NCBI GenBank assembly: GCA_024809215.1
Contig: JANUBW010000013.1
Coordinates: 242,881 to 306,880 of the forward strand
From: Niastella sp. OAS944
GTDB taxonomy: Bacteria; Bacteroidota; Bacteroidia; Chitinophagales; Chitinophagaceae
Direction: 5' to 3'
DNA: 64,000 nucleotides
The first letter of the stretch is position 1, and each line of letters begins with the position of its first letter. Below, piece by piece: positions 1 through 9,321 of this stretch. The notes beneath the pieces are model-generated. The model was not told the origin of the DNA. It worked only from the letters and a program-made list of their open reading frames with translations, and did not search any database. A program made the position numbers and the translations under genes.

Positions 1-1746
1 TTAAGCTTTTATCTCAAGTAATTCTTTTAATAAACCTTCAGTTTTTTCTATCGTTGCCTCCATATTACTAACAGAATGACCCGGCGTGTATAAAGCCCAT
101 TCACATTCATTGAGTATGGCCGAAAAGCTTTGAATAATGTAAGCAGGCACCTGCTGTTCGGCTAACAATTGGGTAATATGATGCCTGTTCATTTTAGAAG
201 GCAATACCTTCCAGTTATCGGCAACTACCTGCCACAAGGCCTGTTCTATTTCATGATAAAAAATGGGCGCCTGTTGGTATTGAATAGCCAGTCTTGCCTT
301 AGTTAATAACTGAGTAGCCATTACTTGTGCCGAAGGCTTCACCTGCACAGGAGCAGCGGCCTGTACTTTAGCAATCTCTTTCTTTTTTCCCTTTTTCAAT
401 GAAATAACCTGGTATACAATACTGCCAATGATCGCCAACACTATAATGGCAAACCAATAATAATGCGCAGGAATGCCAGGCGCTTTTTGTGCTTTCATGG
501 CCTCAGCTTCTGCATCACTTTTTGTAACACCCGGTAATACATGGAGGATGATGGAATCATTTGATGCCTTTTTATACTTCTTATCTACCGGGTCGTAATA
601 AGAAAGATGAATGGCAGGAATTTTATAATCGCCCGTATCAGGGGCCGCAAACGAATATTCAAATGTTTTTGAACCAGTTAAAGGGAAAACATATTTATTG
701 ATGTCTTCTTTTACAGAAGGCTCTGCTGTATCAACACCCTTTGGCCATTTTACATGCGGCGGCGTTAGCAACGACAGGTTGCCACTTCCGCTGATGATTA
801 CCTGTATTTTTACCAGGTCGCCCTTGTGTATTGGAGTTGCTGGCACTTTAACTGTCACATTAAACTGCCCAACTGCACCGGAAAAATCATCAGGCTGATT
901 GGCTGCAGGTAATGACTTTACCGTAATGGTCAATGGTTGAGAACGCAGTAGTGTGCGATGATTGATAGCCGTGGGGAACATGGGCGTACTGCTTTGTCCT
1001 GGTAACATCCCTTTTTTACCAGCCGGCTTGTCGGTCTTTATAAAATGGATCAGGCTTTCTATTTCAGCGGGGTCAAGTGTATATGTTCCTTCCTGTAAGG
1101 GAAACAACTGAACTTTTCTTACCAGGTTGGTATAATACAGGCGCCCGTTCAGCTTTTCAATTTCCGGTTTTCCACCATAGTTATCTACCATTTCCATAAC
1201 ACTAAAACCAGTCAGCGAAGGCCTTTTGGCAACCTGCATAGCGGCATTTAATCTTGAATATGCTTTATACACTACCATCAAAGGCTCACCAACATAACAG
1301 GTGTTCTTACTTGATTCAACCCGCAGGAATAAATTCTTCGCTATTTTGTCTGTTATATCATCGCCGGGATGTAATACTGATTCTTCCTCGGTATCAATAT
1401 CATCAGGATCGATATTATAGAGCCCTTGCACATCGGGCATTACCGAAATACTGGCCGTACTGGCACGCATGTATTTTCCATTGAGAACAGCAGTGGCGCC
1501 GGGTACGGTAAACCGCCCTTTTTTTGAAGTTATCAGCACTACTACTTTTGCATAGCTTCCGCCGCCATTGCCAAAGTCCAATGGATAATCAAAAGCGTCA
1601 ACCACTTCAAAATCCTTAAATTGAGGTATCGTAAACTGGCGGATACTGCGGGCACCTTCAACAATATATTGCACCTGGAACGTTTGCCGCGTGTAAACAG
1701 AAGGTTCGCTAACCCGCGTATAAAATTTTACCTGCGCGCTTAACAC
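1..1746 (-). CDS. batD: BatD-family protein (oxygen tolerance / aerotolerance protein)
   Basis: Membrane-anchored BatD-type protein, usually encoded with BatA/B/C/E and a MoxR ATPase; its molecular role is not settled. The protein is mostly beta-rich repeats exposed to the periplasm, with one transmembrane segment near residues 435-455 (HYYWFAIIVLAIIGSIVYQV) followed by a Lys-rich cytoplasmic stretch and a helical tail. The first standard start is a GTG at 1746, but this gives a protein beginning just at SAQVKFY, i.e. at a signal-peptide cleavage site. The frame stays open upstream to a TAG at 1812 and encodes a good signal peptide (RKNIHIIFLGLFFCLYTG) whose natural first codon would be ATC at 1803. 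The true start is therefore probably upstream. The rest of the bat operon would lie left of the window. Confidence 0.8.
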   Translation of the reverse strand: MLSAQVKFYTRVSEPSVYTRQTFQVQYIVEGARSIRQFTIPQFKDFEVVDAFDYPLDFGNGGGSYAKVVVLITSKKGRFTVPGATAVLNGKYMRASTASISVMPDVQGLYNIDPDDIDTEEESVLHPGDDITDKIAKNLFLRVESSKNTCYVGEPLMVVYKAYSRLNAAMQVAKRPSLTGFSVMEMVDNYGGKPEIEKLNGRLYYTNLVRKVQLFPLQEGTYTLDPAEIESLIHFIKTDKPAGKKGMLPGQSSTPMFPTAINHRTLLRSQPLTITVKSLPAANQPDDFSGAVGQFNVTVKVPATPIHKGDLVKIQVIISGSGNLSLLTPPHVKWPKGVDTAEPSVKEDINKYVFPLTGSKTFEYSFAAPDTGDYKIPAIHLSYYDPVDKKYKKASNDSIILHVLPGVTKSDAEAEAMKAQKAPGIPAHYYWFAIIVLAIIGSIVYQVISLKKGKKKEIAKVQAAAPVQVKPSAQVMATQLLTKARLAIQYQQAPIFYHEIEQALWQVVADNWKVLPSKMNRHHITQLLAEQQVPAYIIQSFSAILNECEWALYTPGHSVSNMEATIEKTEGLLKELLEIKA

Positions 1747-1842
1747 CCCGGTATACAGGCAAAAGAACAGCCCTAAAAAAATGATATGTATATTTTTCCT
1801 GATGCTTTTCTATTTAAATTATTTGCATTCTTTCATCAGTAA

Positions 1843-1850
1843 CAAATATA
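1843..1850 (-). promoter_or_regulatory. Putative -7 promoter element (TATATTTG) for batD
   Basis: The minus strand reads TATATTTG, a perfect match to the Bacteroidota -7 consensus TAnnTTTG, about 40 bp before the proposed batD start. No clear -33 TTG at the expected spacing. Confidence 0.4.
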
Positions 1851-1933
1851 AATTTTGCCAGTTTAGGCTGGTAAATATGTTAGCGTTAAAGGTGCGTTAA
1901 AGCGATAAACGGCAATGGCCTGTTGCAAATTGA

Positions 1934-2635
1934 TTACAGATCGCCCAGTTGGGGTCTCAGAATAATTTCCTCAACACAGGCCTGGGGCGATAATTGAGCA
2001 GCAGTATAAACCATGCGGGAAATATCTTCGGCTTCCATAATACGTTTAGGGTCAACGCCACTTCCAACCCACGAATCGGTATAGGCTGCGCCGGGGTAAA
2101 CAGCTGTTACTTTAATACCATGGGGTTTCATTTCTTCGCGCAGGTTGGTCGAAAAACCAGCCAACGCATATTTACTTATACTGTAAGCGCCCCCATTGGA
2201 ATACGCCTTTAACGAGGCAATGGAGCACATGTTAAAAATATGACCACTTTTCTGTGTTATCATTTGGTTGATCAGCGCACGGGTAACATGATAAGCGCTG
2301 AACAAATTCACCGCCATCATATGCTCCAGGTTTCCATCAGGTTCATTGTAAACACTACCAGGGTCAAACAAGCCCGCATTATTCACCAGCACATTAATGG
2401 AAACCTGAAGATCAAGCACCCATTTTCCAAAAGCCTGCGCTTCTTGTTTTATTGAAAGATCAAACGCCTTGGCTTTAACCGATATATTGGGATACGCGGT
2501 CATAAACTCCTGCATGGCATTGTACAAAGCCACGTCGTTGCGGGAAGTTAAAATAAGATTATGCCCATTCTGTGCAAATACGTGGGCAATAGCCTTGCCC
2601 AAACCTCTCGATGCGCCGGTAATTACAACATTCAT
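1934..2635 (-). CDS. SDR family NAD(P)-dependent oxidoreductase
   Basis: Classical short-chain dehydrogenase/reductase of 233 aa, the normal length. The Rossmann nucleotide motif TGASRGLG is at residues 6-13, NNAG at 85-88, the catalytic Ser near 138 and the YSISK catalytic pair Tyr151/Lys155. An Arg at 32 after the second strand suggests NADP(H) preference. Substrate cannot be read from the sequence; many relatives are annotated loosely as sepiapterin- or 3-ketoacyl-reductase-like. ATG start at 2635. It stands alone, divergent from the nucleotidase gene to its right. Confidence 0.85.
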   Translation of the reverse strand: MNVVITGASRGLGKAIAHVFAQNGHNLILTSRNDVALYNAMQEFMTAYPNISVKAKAFDLSIKQEAQAFGKWVLDLQVSINVLVNNAGLFDPGSVYNEPDGNLEHMMAVNLFSAYHVTRALINQMITQKSGHIFNMCSIASLKAYSNGGAYSISKYALAGFSTNLREEMKPHGIKVTAVYPGAAYTDSWVGSGVDPKRIMEAEDISRMVYTAAQLSPQACVEEIILRPQLGDL

Positions 2636-2739
2636 AATTGCTAAATTAATTACAAAACCAGTGCGGGCAAAGCATTATTAACTGGTATACAAAGCATTTG
2701 AGCACCGCCGCGTAACAGGCGTTTTTTGTAACTTGCGGA

Positions 2740-3435
2740 ATGAAGTACCAGCACATCTTTTTCGACCTCGATCATACACTGTGGGATTTTGAAACCAATA
2801 GCCGCCAAACACTCAACGACTTATTTCATACCTATAATCTGGAATCAAGGGGCGTTCACAGCTTTGAAATGTTTCACCAAAGCTATTTTGCACACAACGA
2901 AAAATTGTGGGACCGCTTCAGAAAAGGCTTTATTAAATTAGATGACCTGCGCTGGAAACGTATGGTGCTTACCCTGCTCGATTTTAAAATTGGGGATGAA
3001 AAGCTGGCCCATGAAATGGCAAAACGTTTTCTTGATCTGCTGCCTACACGTAAAACCTTATTTCCCCATACTGTTGAAATTTTAACCTACCTCACCAATA
3101 AGGGATACCGCCTGCATTTGATCACTAACGGTTTTGAACAGGTACAACATATGAAGCTAAAATATGCGGGTATCGACAGCTACTTTAAAGAAGTGATCAC
3201 ATCTGAGGGTAGTAGTTATACCAAGCCCAATAAGGAGATCTTTGATTATGCCTTTCAAAAAACAAAAGCATTACCTGCGGAAAGCATAATGATAGGCGAT
3301 AATATCGATGCCGATATTAAGGGCGCCATTAACGCCGGCATTGATCAGATATATGTTAACCACCTGAACATTGCCCCTACTATACAACCAACATATACTG
3401 TTTACTCATTGAAAGAACTGGAGAATATATTCTAA
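2740..3435 (+). CDS. yjjG: YjjG-family noncanonical pyrimidine nucleotidase (HAD superfamily)
   Basis: HAD-superfamily phosphatase of 231 aa. The nucleophile motif FFDLDHTLWDF near the N-terminus, ITNG (motif II), a Lys in the KPN context (motif III) and GDNIDADIKGA (motif IV) are all present. The DHTLWDFE variant is characteristic of YjjG/YfnB-type nucleotidases, which dephosphorylate dUMP, dTMP and damaged pyrimidine nucleotides. Cytosolic. ATG start, with a TAACTTG -7-like element ending five bases before the ATG, implying a very short leader. A bidirectional hairpin terminator follows. Confidence 0.85.
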   Translation: MKYQHIFFDLDHTLWDFETNSRQTLNDLFHTYNLESRGVHSFEMFHQSYFAHNEKLWDRFRKGFIKLDDLRWKRMVLTLLDFKIGDEKLAHEMAKRFLDLLPTRKTLFPHTVEILTYLTNKGYRLHLITNGFEQVQHMKLKYAGIDSYFKEVITSEGSSYTKPNKEIFDYAFQKTKALPAESIMIGDNIDADIKGAINAGIDQIYVNHLNIAPTIQPTYTVYSLKELENIF

Positions 3436-3440
3436 AAGAA

Positions 3441-3473
3441 AAAGGTGAGCCGCTTAAAAAACAGCTCACCTTT
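3441..3473. terminator. Bidirectional hairpin terminator
   Basis: Ten-base perfect inverted repeat (AAAGGTGAGC / GCTCACCTTT) between the convergent nucleotidase and phosphatidylserine decarboxylase genes, with T-rich tails on both strands. Confidence 0.75.
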
Positions 3474-3492
3474 CTATATTGCTCTACACTTT

Positions 3493-4152
3493 TTATTTCA
3501 ACGAACCAATTACGGTTACACCACCTTTAACTACTTCATTCAGCTTTACCGTGATCTTTGTATCGAGCGGCAACAACAGATCTACACGGCTACCGAATTT
3601 AATAAAACCCAGTTCGGCAGTTTGTTCCACTTTCTGACCAACACTCAGGTAGTTTACAATTCTTTTGGCCAATGCGCCTGCAATTTGTTTTACCAGCACC
3701 TCGCCTTTCGGATGACGGATCACCGCAGTGTGACGTTCATTTTCAGTAGATGATTTAGGATGCCAGGCCACCAGAAATTTTCCTTTATGATAATGGTTAT
3801 ATACCACTTCACCAGTTACCGGGTTACGGTTCACATGCACGTTGGCCGGGCTCATAAACACAGAAACCTGTAATCTTTTATCTTTAAAATACTCCTCATC
3901 ATATACCTCTTCAATAACAACCACTTTACCATCGGCAGGACAAACAATTAGATCATTGCCTACTGTCAGCTGCCGGCGGGGAATTCGGAAGAAAGAAATA
4001 ATGAATAAAAACAAAACCAGCGTAGCTATAAAAATCAACCAGGTTAACCAGGCCATGTAGCCACTAATGAGATTAAAAGATACCAGGTTAATAACAGCAA
4101 ACAATATAGCGCTGATCAATATACTCTTATAGCCTTCTTTATGAATGGTCAT
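3493..4152 (-). CDS. psd: Phosphatidylserine decarboxylase family protein
   Basis: Short (219 aa) prokaryotic PSD of the type common in Bacteroidota, making phosphatidylethanolamine from phosphatidylserine at the inner membrane. Two hydrophobic stretches lie in the first 55 residues. The self-cleavage site is in FGSRVDLLLP near the C-terminus (Gly187-Ser188); cleavage turns the Ser into the pyruvoyl group. The VHVNRNPVTG segment is the usual conserved core. It is downstream of cdsA on the same strand, which fits joint phospholipid synthesis. ATG start at 4152. Confidence 0.9.
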   Translation of the reverse strand: MTIHKEGYKSILISAILFAVINLVSFNLISGYMAWLTWLIFIATLVLFLFIISFFRIPRRQLTVGNDLIVCPADGKVVVIEEVYDEEYFKDKRLQVSVFMSPANVHVNRNPVTGEVVYNHYHKGKFLVAWHPKSSTENERHTAVIRHPKGEVLVKQIAGALAKRIVNYLSVGQKVEQTAELGFIKFGSRVDLLLPLDTKITVKLNEVVKGGVTVIGSLK

Positions 4153-4204
4153 TTAAAAATTTTAGGGGTTAAAATTACAAAATAGTATGCATCACAGCAT
4201 TTCT

Positions 4205-4840
4205 TTATTTGGCGATCCTGGCAGCCCCGAATTTATTCCATTGTTTATTGGCAAATTCAAGGAAGGCTTCAGGCGCCTTTTCAAACTTCTTTTCTACCTT
4301 TTTTTCGCCGCCCAGCGTTTGCGCTCCTTTGGCTACGGTAGTAGTACCTGTTATTGTATAAAAGTCCTTGCCTTCATAAAACACCAGTTTCTTTTCATCC
4401 GGTGCCAGCTCCAGCCGGCATCCCTTAACCAGGGCAAAACCCACTTCGGCAATACCATCATTATCAAGATCGGTGACAGAGAGCGAATTGCTGAAAAAAT
4501 CGCACTTTACATCAAAAGCGCAATCATCTACCACTTCGCTTATTTTTCCAACTTCCTTAAACGTATTATCGGCCATTTTTATGAAATGGTAAGCAAATAA
4601 CTTTGAGCCGCGGGTTGCATCCAACACATTTGCCCAGTAAACACCTGTTGCGGTAAGTATAACAATGTTTTCACCTCGATTATCGTTCCATCTTTTGCCT
4701 TGTTTTATCTGCCCTTTGTACAGTTTTTTGCTGATCATGTCGGTCTTAAAATCAAGCAAAGGCACCGGCGTTTCTTTAGGTGACGCTGTACAACTTAATA
4801 ATGTGGTTAACAGGATAATGATTAGTAGTTGAGATTTCAT
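4205..4840 (-). CDS. Lipoprotein of unknown function in the cdsA-psd operon
   Basis: About 211 aa beginning MKSQLLIIILLTTLLSC, a lipoprotein signal peptide with the lipobox Cys at about residue 17. The remainder has beta-rich, VCBS/FG-GAP-like character (LTDLDNDGIAEVGFALVKG) but I assign no function. Start chosen at 4840 because it begins the signal peptide and overlaps the cdsA stop by four bases (ATGA), indicating translational coupling; an in-frame start 27 bases upstream would precede the signal peptide. The gene is likely co-transcribed with cdsA and psd. Confidence 0.7.
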   Translation of the reverse strand: MKSQLLIIILLTTLLSCTASPKETPVPLLDFKTDMISKKLYKGQIKQGKRWNDNRGENIVILTATGVYWANVLDATRGSKLFAYHFIKMADNTFKEVGKISEVVDDCAFDVKCDFFSNSLSVTDLDNDGIAEVGFALVKGCRLELAPDEKKLVFYEGKDFYTITGTTTVAKGAQTLGGEKKVEKKFEKAPEAFLEFANKQWNKFGAARIAK

Positions 4841-5733
4841 TTTAGTGCCAGTTGAATATATAACCAAACGAATGGGATAGCTAACAGTAATGAATCAAAC
4901 CGGTCTAAAAAGCCACCATGCCCGGGCATAATATGCCCACTGTCTTTCACATTGGCAACACGCTTCAGCTTGCTTTCAAGCAAATCGCCAGCTGTTCCCA
5001 CAACGGCCGCAATAGCAGCAATAGCAATCCAATGTATTACATGATACCCGTTGGCGGGTGCTGTAAAGTATCCTAATAACGCAATCACGGCAACACAAAG
5101 TATTGCGCCCCCAACTGTTCCTTCCCAGGTTTTTTTGGGTGAAATTTTAGAAAATGGCGTTTTACCTATCAGTGAGCCAACTATGTAAGCCATGGTATCA
5201 TTGATCCAGATGGAACAAATAAGTCCGATTGGGATCACTTTCCCCCAGCTGTCGGGAGAAAGCAACACATCTTCTTTTATAGGCGGAATAAAAGTACTTC
5301 GCAGGCTCATCATTAACCCCCAGGCTAAAGAGATATACAATAACCCGAGCGCTGAGTAACCAATATTCTTTGGCTTTATTTCCTTTGCAAACAACAGCTC
5401 TACTATAGGCAGTATAAAAAAGAACAACAGCCCAAGAAACCAGCCTATTTCATGCAAATGCATTCCGAAAAAACTAATGTTGTCGCTGGTAAAAAAAAGC
5501 ATGATGCACCAGCCTGCCAATTTCACGCCATATTTGTGAAAAGGCGTAATAGTAGTATAATCAGGATCAATTAATCCTATCAGTTTTTGATATTCGGACC
5601 AGCAGCCGAAATGGATTATGCTGAATAAAATAAAAAAGCTCCAGTGGTTCCATAACAGGCCTGTAAGCATAACCACTACAAAAACCACGGCTGTAAGCGA
5701 TCGGGTTTTTAATGTTTTTACGTTGAGCGCCAT
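4837..5733 (-). CDS. cdsA: Phosphatidate cytidylyltransferase
   Basis: Integral membrane enzyme converting phosphatidic acid and CTP to CDP-diacylglycerol, the precursor of all phospholipids. About 298 aa with many hydrophobic helices. The C-terminal half carries SPKKTWEG and the CDS signature GDLLESKLKR...KDSGHIMPGHGGFLDRFDS. Start taken at 5733 (MALNVKTLKTRSL) rather than four codons upstream because a TATATTTG promoter element ends only nine bases before it. The stop overlaps the next gene by four bases. Together with psd it forms a phospholipid block. Confidence 0.92.
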   Translation of the reverse strand: MALNVKTLKTRSLTAVVFVVVMLTGLLWNHWSFFILFSIIHFGCWSEYQKLIGLIDPDYTTITPFHKYGVKLAGWCIMLFFTSDNISFFGMHLHEIGWFLGLLFFFILPIVELLFAKEIKPKNIGYSALGLLYISLAWGLMMSLRSTFIPPIKEDVLLSPDSWGKVIPIGLICSIWINDTMAYIVGSLIGKTPFSKISPKKTWEGTVGGAILCVAVIALLGYFTAPANGYHVIHWIAIAAIAAVVGTAGDLLESKLKRVANVKDSGHIMPGHGGFLDRFDSLLLAIPFVWLYIQLALK

Positions 5734-5742
5734 AAGCAAAAA

Positions 5743-5750
5743 CAAATATA
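5743..5750 (-). promoter_or_regulatory. Putative -7 promoter element (TATATTTG) for cdsA
   Basis: Perfect TAnnTTTG match on the minus strand in the short gap between the CPBP gene and cdsA. It is nine bases from the cdsA ATG, so the transcript leader would be nearly absent. Confidence 0.4.
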
Positions 5751-5752
5751 TT

Positions 5753-6658
5753 TTAGGCTATGAACTGATTGGTAGTGTTCAGTTCATCAGTATTATACAC
5801 TTTGGAATAGGTTACTGTAGATTGTTTTTGAAAATACCATAGAATGGCCCAAACAACAATGCCGCTTACTATAGCAGCCAGTACCGGGGTTTCGGGATTT
5901 TTATCAATATACTTAGGGGCATAGGAAGCGGCTATCACCTGCACAGCATTATTTACAAAATGCGCTATCATACTTGTGTATATGCTACCACTAAACCAGT
6001 ACATAGCGCCCAATACAACGCCCAAAAACATCCTGGGTAAAAATCCGGCAAACTGCATATGGAATGCTGAAAATATAATGGCGGTCATTACAATACCGGC
6101 CCAGGGGATTCTGCAGATATGAATTATGATCCTTTGTAAACCGCTTCTAAAGAAAAGCTCTTCACAAACTGCTGGTAACAAGGCTATAATAAACACGTTA
6201 ATAACGATATCAAGTGGCGAGTTCACTTTCAGAAAAGCTGCCATTTGCTTCGATGACGTTTCTTCCAATTTTACCAGTTCACTAGGCAGGGGAATACGTG
6301 AATTAAGATCGCCCAGCCAAAAAACAAAAGGCATGGCAAGTAAAATACCAACAATGCCCAAAACATACATATTCGATCTTTCAGCCTTTTTTAAACCTAA
6401 AAAATAACCATAATTACCGGTGAAAGTGAACCGGACAAATATATAAACAGGAAATACGAACAGAATAATTGAAGCAAGCGCCTGCAGAATTTTGGCAATA
6501 CCTATATCACGAGGGTTGTTAAGATCAACGCTATTGATGCCACTTACACTATAAACAATTAATGTTAAGGACATTATGAAAACATAAGTCAAGCAGAAAA
6601 AACCAAAGAGCACCCCTAATTGGCGCCAGGGCGATGCTAAACGTAAATGACCTCTCAT
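5753..6658 (-). CDS. CPBP family intramembrane metalloprotease (CAAX/Abi type)
   Basis: Roughly 301 aa polytopic membrane protein. It carries the CPBP motifs: EELFFRSGLQ (EExxxR) near residue 165, FSAFHMQF (FxxxH) near 200 and HFVNNAV (HxxxN/B) near 230, which form the metal site of Rce1-like proteases. The start is set at the ATG at 6658 (MRGHLRLASPWRQLG); the 39 upstream codons look non-coding. Substrate unknown; such proteins often process peptides or act in self-immunity. It precedes cdsA on the same strand by 19 bases. Confidence 0.85.
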   Translation of the reverse strand: MRGHLRLASPWRQLGVLFGFFCLTYVFIMSLTLIVYSVSGINSVDLNNPRDIGIAKILQALASIILFVFPVYIFVRFTFTGNYGYFLGLKKAERSNMYVLGIVGILLAMPFVFWLGDLNSRIPLPSELVKLEETSSKQMAAFLKVNSPLDIVINVFIIALLPAVCEELFFRSGLQRIIIHICRIPWAGIVMTAIIFSAFHMQFAGFLPRMFLGVVLGAMYWFSGSIYTSMIAHFVNNAVQVIAASYAPKYIDKNPETPVLAAIVSGIVVWAILWYFQKQSTVTYSKVYNTDELNTTNQFIA

Positions 6659-6802
6659 AGGCTGGTATAAACAAAGAATTAGTGTGTAAATTTGCAGCCG
6701 CGCGCAAATCCTTGTAAGGGTGCAAGATAAGGTGTTGTGATTTGCTTTCAAATTATAAGTACATAGGTCGGGCACAGCGCATTTAACTATAACTCAAGAA
6801 AA

Positions 6803-7843
6803 ATGGTAAAAATCGCTAACATATTGCTCCCTGATTTCCCACTGCTTCTGGCTCCTATGGAGGATGTAAGCGACCCGCCCTTCCGTTTCGTTTGTAAACA
6901 AAACGGAGCCGATCTCATGTACAGCGAATTCATTTCCAGCGAAGGCCTCATTCGCGATGCTATCAAAAGCAAACAAAAACTCGACTTTAACGAATTTGAA
7001 CGCCCCTTTGGTATTCAGATATTTGGCGGCGATGAAGAAGCTATGGCCATGAGCGCCAGAATTGTAGATACCGTTCAACCCGATCTGGTCGATATCAATT
7101 TTGGCTGCCCCGTAAAAAAAGTGGTGAGCAAAGGCGCCGGCGCTGCCGTTTTAAAAGATGTTGACGCTATGGTACGCTTAACTGCTGCTGTAGTAAAATC
7201 AACTTCTTTACCGGTTACTGTTAAAACAAGACTTGGCTGGGACGACAACAGCAAAAACATTGAAGATGTGGCCGAACGCCTGCAGGATGTAGGTATTAAA
7301 GCCCTTACCATTCACGGCCGTACCCGCGCTCAATTGTATAAGGGCGAAGCCGACTGGTCGTTAATTGCAGCAGTAAAAAATAATCCGCGCATTCAAATAC
7401 CAATCTTTGGAAATGGCGATATAGATACGCCGCAAAAAGCCCTTGAATATAAGAACAGGTTTGGTGTAGATGGTATTATGATTGGCCGTGCAGCTATTGG
7501 TTACCCGTGGATATTCAGAGAGATAAAACATTTTATGCAAACCGGCGAAATGCTTCCGCTGCCAACCATCGATGAGCGGGTTGAAGTTTGCCGCACCCAT
7601 GCACATAAATCAGTTGAATGGAAAGGTGAAATATTGGGTATTCTCGAAATGCGCCGCCATTATTCCAATTACCTGAAGGGATTACCACATGTAAAAGAAT
7701 ATCGCACGCAACTGGTAACTGTAAAAACATTAGCTGAAGTAGATGGAATTTTAAATGAGGTAAAAGAAAAATTCAAAGACGTTGTTCTGGAAAGGCAGGT
7801 AATTCCCCTTCAGGATGATCAGTTGCCAGCCTGCGCATGTTAA
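6803..7843 (+). CDS. dusB: tRNA dihydrouridine synthase
   Basis: FMN enzyme reducing specific uridines in tRNA to dihydrouridine. 346 aa, typical for DusB. Motifs in order: LAPMEDVSDPPFRFVCK (FMN site), INFGCPVKKVVSKGAGAA with the catalytic Cys near residue 101, TVKTRLGW, IHGRTRAQLYKGEADW, GNGDI and GIMIGRAAIGYPWIF (phosphate binding), then a helical C-terminal tRNA-binding domain. ATG start at 6803. The M28 peptidase gene follows 24 bases downstream. Confidence 0.92.
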   Translation: MVKIANILLPDFPLLLAPMEDVSDPPFRFVCKQNGADLMYSEFISSEGLIRDAIKSKQKLDFNEFERPFGIQIFGGDEEAMAMSARIVDTVQPDLVDINFGCPVKKVVSKGAGAAVLKDVDAMVRLTAAVVKSTSLPVTVKTRLGWDDNSKNIEDVAERLQDVGIKALTIHGRTRAQLYKGEADWSLIAAVKNNPRIQIPIFGNGDIDTPQKALEYKNRFGVDGIMIGRAAIGYPWIFREIKHFMQTGEMLPLPTIDERVEVCRTHAHKSVEWKGEILGILEMRRHYSNYLKGLPHVKEYRTQLVTVKTLAEVDGILNEVKEKFKDVVLERQVIPLQDDQLPACAC

Positions 7844-7867
7844 AAAGGCTCTTTAAATTCTCCATAT

Positions 7868-8851
7868 ATGATGCACATTCACATGTCCCGTGCAAAAAAA
7901 ATAACCATGGCGATAATTGCAATACTGGCAATTATCGCAGGGGTTATTTTGCTTACCGGATGCCCGCCCGCTACGGAGAATAAAAAAAATAAGGCCGCAA
8001 AAACACACATATTAAACAATATTGATAGCACTTCGCTTATCACCCATCTGGCTTATTTATCATCAGGGATAATGGAAGGAAGGGAAACCGCAACACCGGG
8101 TAACAGGCTGGCGCGGGAATATATTGTAAAAATTTTCGATTCGCTTAAACTTGAAAAAGCCGGCGATTCGTATTTGCAGCCTTTCCCAATGGGAAATGAT
8201 ACCGTGCAGGGTGTTAATGTAATTGGTGTTATCAAAGGTTCTCAATATGAAAATAGTTATATAGCCATTACCGCCCATTACGATCACCTGGGTATACGCA
8301 ATGGACAAACGTACTACGGAACAGATGATAATGCCTCAGGCACAGCCGCCCTGCTGGCCATGGCCGCTTACTTCAAACAAAATCCACCCAAACACTCCAT
8401 CCTCTTTGTTTCGTTTGATGCCGAGGAAAAAGGGTTGTTAGGTTCAAAATATTTTGTAGCCAATTCTCCCATACCATTAAACGCTATTACAGTTAATGTA
8501 AATATGGATATGGTAAGCCGCAGCGATAGCAGTGAAATTTATGCTACAGGCATCTACCACTACCCCTATTTAAAAAAGTATGTTGACAGTGTACGTAACT
8601 TCACCCCGGTACATGTACTATATGGGCACGATGGCGAAAAACCCGGCATACACGACTGGACCAACCAATCGGACCACTTTCCCTTTCATCAAAATAATAT
8701 CCCATACCTGTATTTTGGGGTTGAAGACCATGCAGACTATCACCGGCCCGGCGATACTTTCGATAAAGTAAATAAAAGCTTTTACTACCAGGTTTGTACC
8801 ATGATAACAGCTGTTGCCTCGCAGTTAGACAGGTTTGAGGTTGTGCAATAA
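7868..8851 (+). CDS. M28 family zinc aminopeptidase, lipoprotein
   Basis: Secreted or membrane-anchored metallopeptidase of 327 aa. The N-terminus is a hydrophobic helix ending LLTGC (lipobox). The M28 zinc ligands are visible: AHYDHLG (His, first ligand), DDNASGTAALLAM (bridging Asp), FDAEEKGLLGS (catalytic Glu and ligand Glu), MDM and the late His in DHADYHRPGDTFDKV. Relatives release N-terminal amino acids from peptides outside the cytoplasm. Two adjacent ATGs at 7868/7871 and another at 7883 (MSRAKK); the last gives the most typical signal peptide. Confidence 0.85.
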   Translation: MMHIHMSRAKKITMAIIAILAIIAGVILLTGCPPATENKKNKAAKTHILNNIDSTSLITHLAYLSSGIMEGRETATPGNRLAREYIVKIFDSLKLEKAGDSYLQPFPMGNDTVQGVNVIGVIKGSQYENSYIAITAHYDHLGIRNGQTYYGTDDNASGTAALLAMAAYFKQNPPKHSILFVSFDAEEKGLLGSKYFVANSPIPLNAITVNVNMDMVSRSDSSEIYATGIYHYPYLKKYVDSVRNFTPVHVLYGHDGEKPGIHDWTNQSDHFPFHQNNIPYLYFGVEDHADYHRPGDTFDKVNKSFYYQVCTMITAVASQLDRFEVVQ

Positions 8852-8904
8852 AAGCGGTTAAACATTGGCCAATCTTTCTTATCTTAACGCAAACCATTAT
8901 CATT

Positions 8905-9318
8905 ATGACTCCCCGCGATCAAAATGTACGCACCTGGTCAATGCTTTGTCATTTATCTGCATTACTCGGTTTATTATGGTGGCCTGGCATTGTTATAGGG
9001 CCGCTGATTGTATGGCAAATAAAGAAGAATGAATTACCCGAAATAGATCCTCACGGCAAGGAAGCACTGAACTTTCAATTAACCTTTGTGGTCCTTTATT
9101 TTATTGCCCAAATTGTTCTTGGAATTATTGCAGGAATTACGTTTGGTATTGGACTCTTATGGGGTAGTCCGTTTACGTTTTTAGGCAGCGGCTTGGGATT
9201 ACTTTCCCTTCTTGGCATAATAACCCTTGTAGCACTGGTACTTGCAGTTGTTGCGGGCATTAAGGCCAATAACGGTGAGCCTTACAAGTATCCATTCTCA
9301 ATTAAATTTGTTAAATAG
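8905..9318 (+). CDS. DUF4870 domain-containing membrane protein
   Basis: 137 aa with three or four hydrophobic helices. It contains the DUF4870 pattern: WSMLCHLSALLG, then GPLIVWQIKKNELPEIDPHGKEALNFQ and a C-terminal hydrophobic part ending GEPYKYPF. Function unknown; the family (Tic20-like membrane topology) is widespread in bacteria. The start is a standalone ATG; the stop is three bases from the convergent glutathione peroxidase stop. Confidence 0.85.
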   Translation: MTPRDQNVRTWSMLCHLSALLGLLWWPGIVIGPLIVWQIKKNELPEIDPHGKEALNFQLTFVVLYFIAQIVLGIIAGITFGIGLLWGSPFTFLGSGLGLLSLLGIITLVALVLAVVAGIKANNGEPYKYPFSIKFVK

Positions 9319-9321
9319 CCA

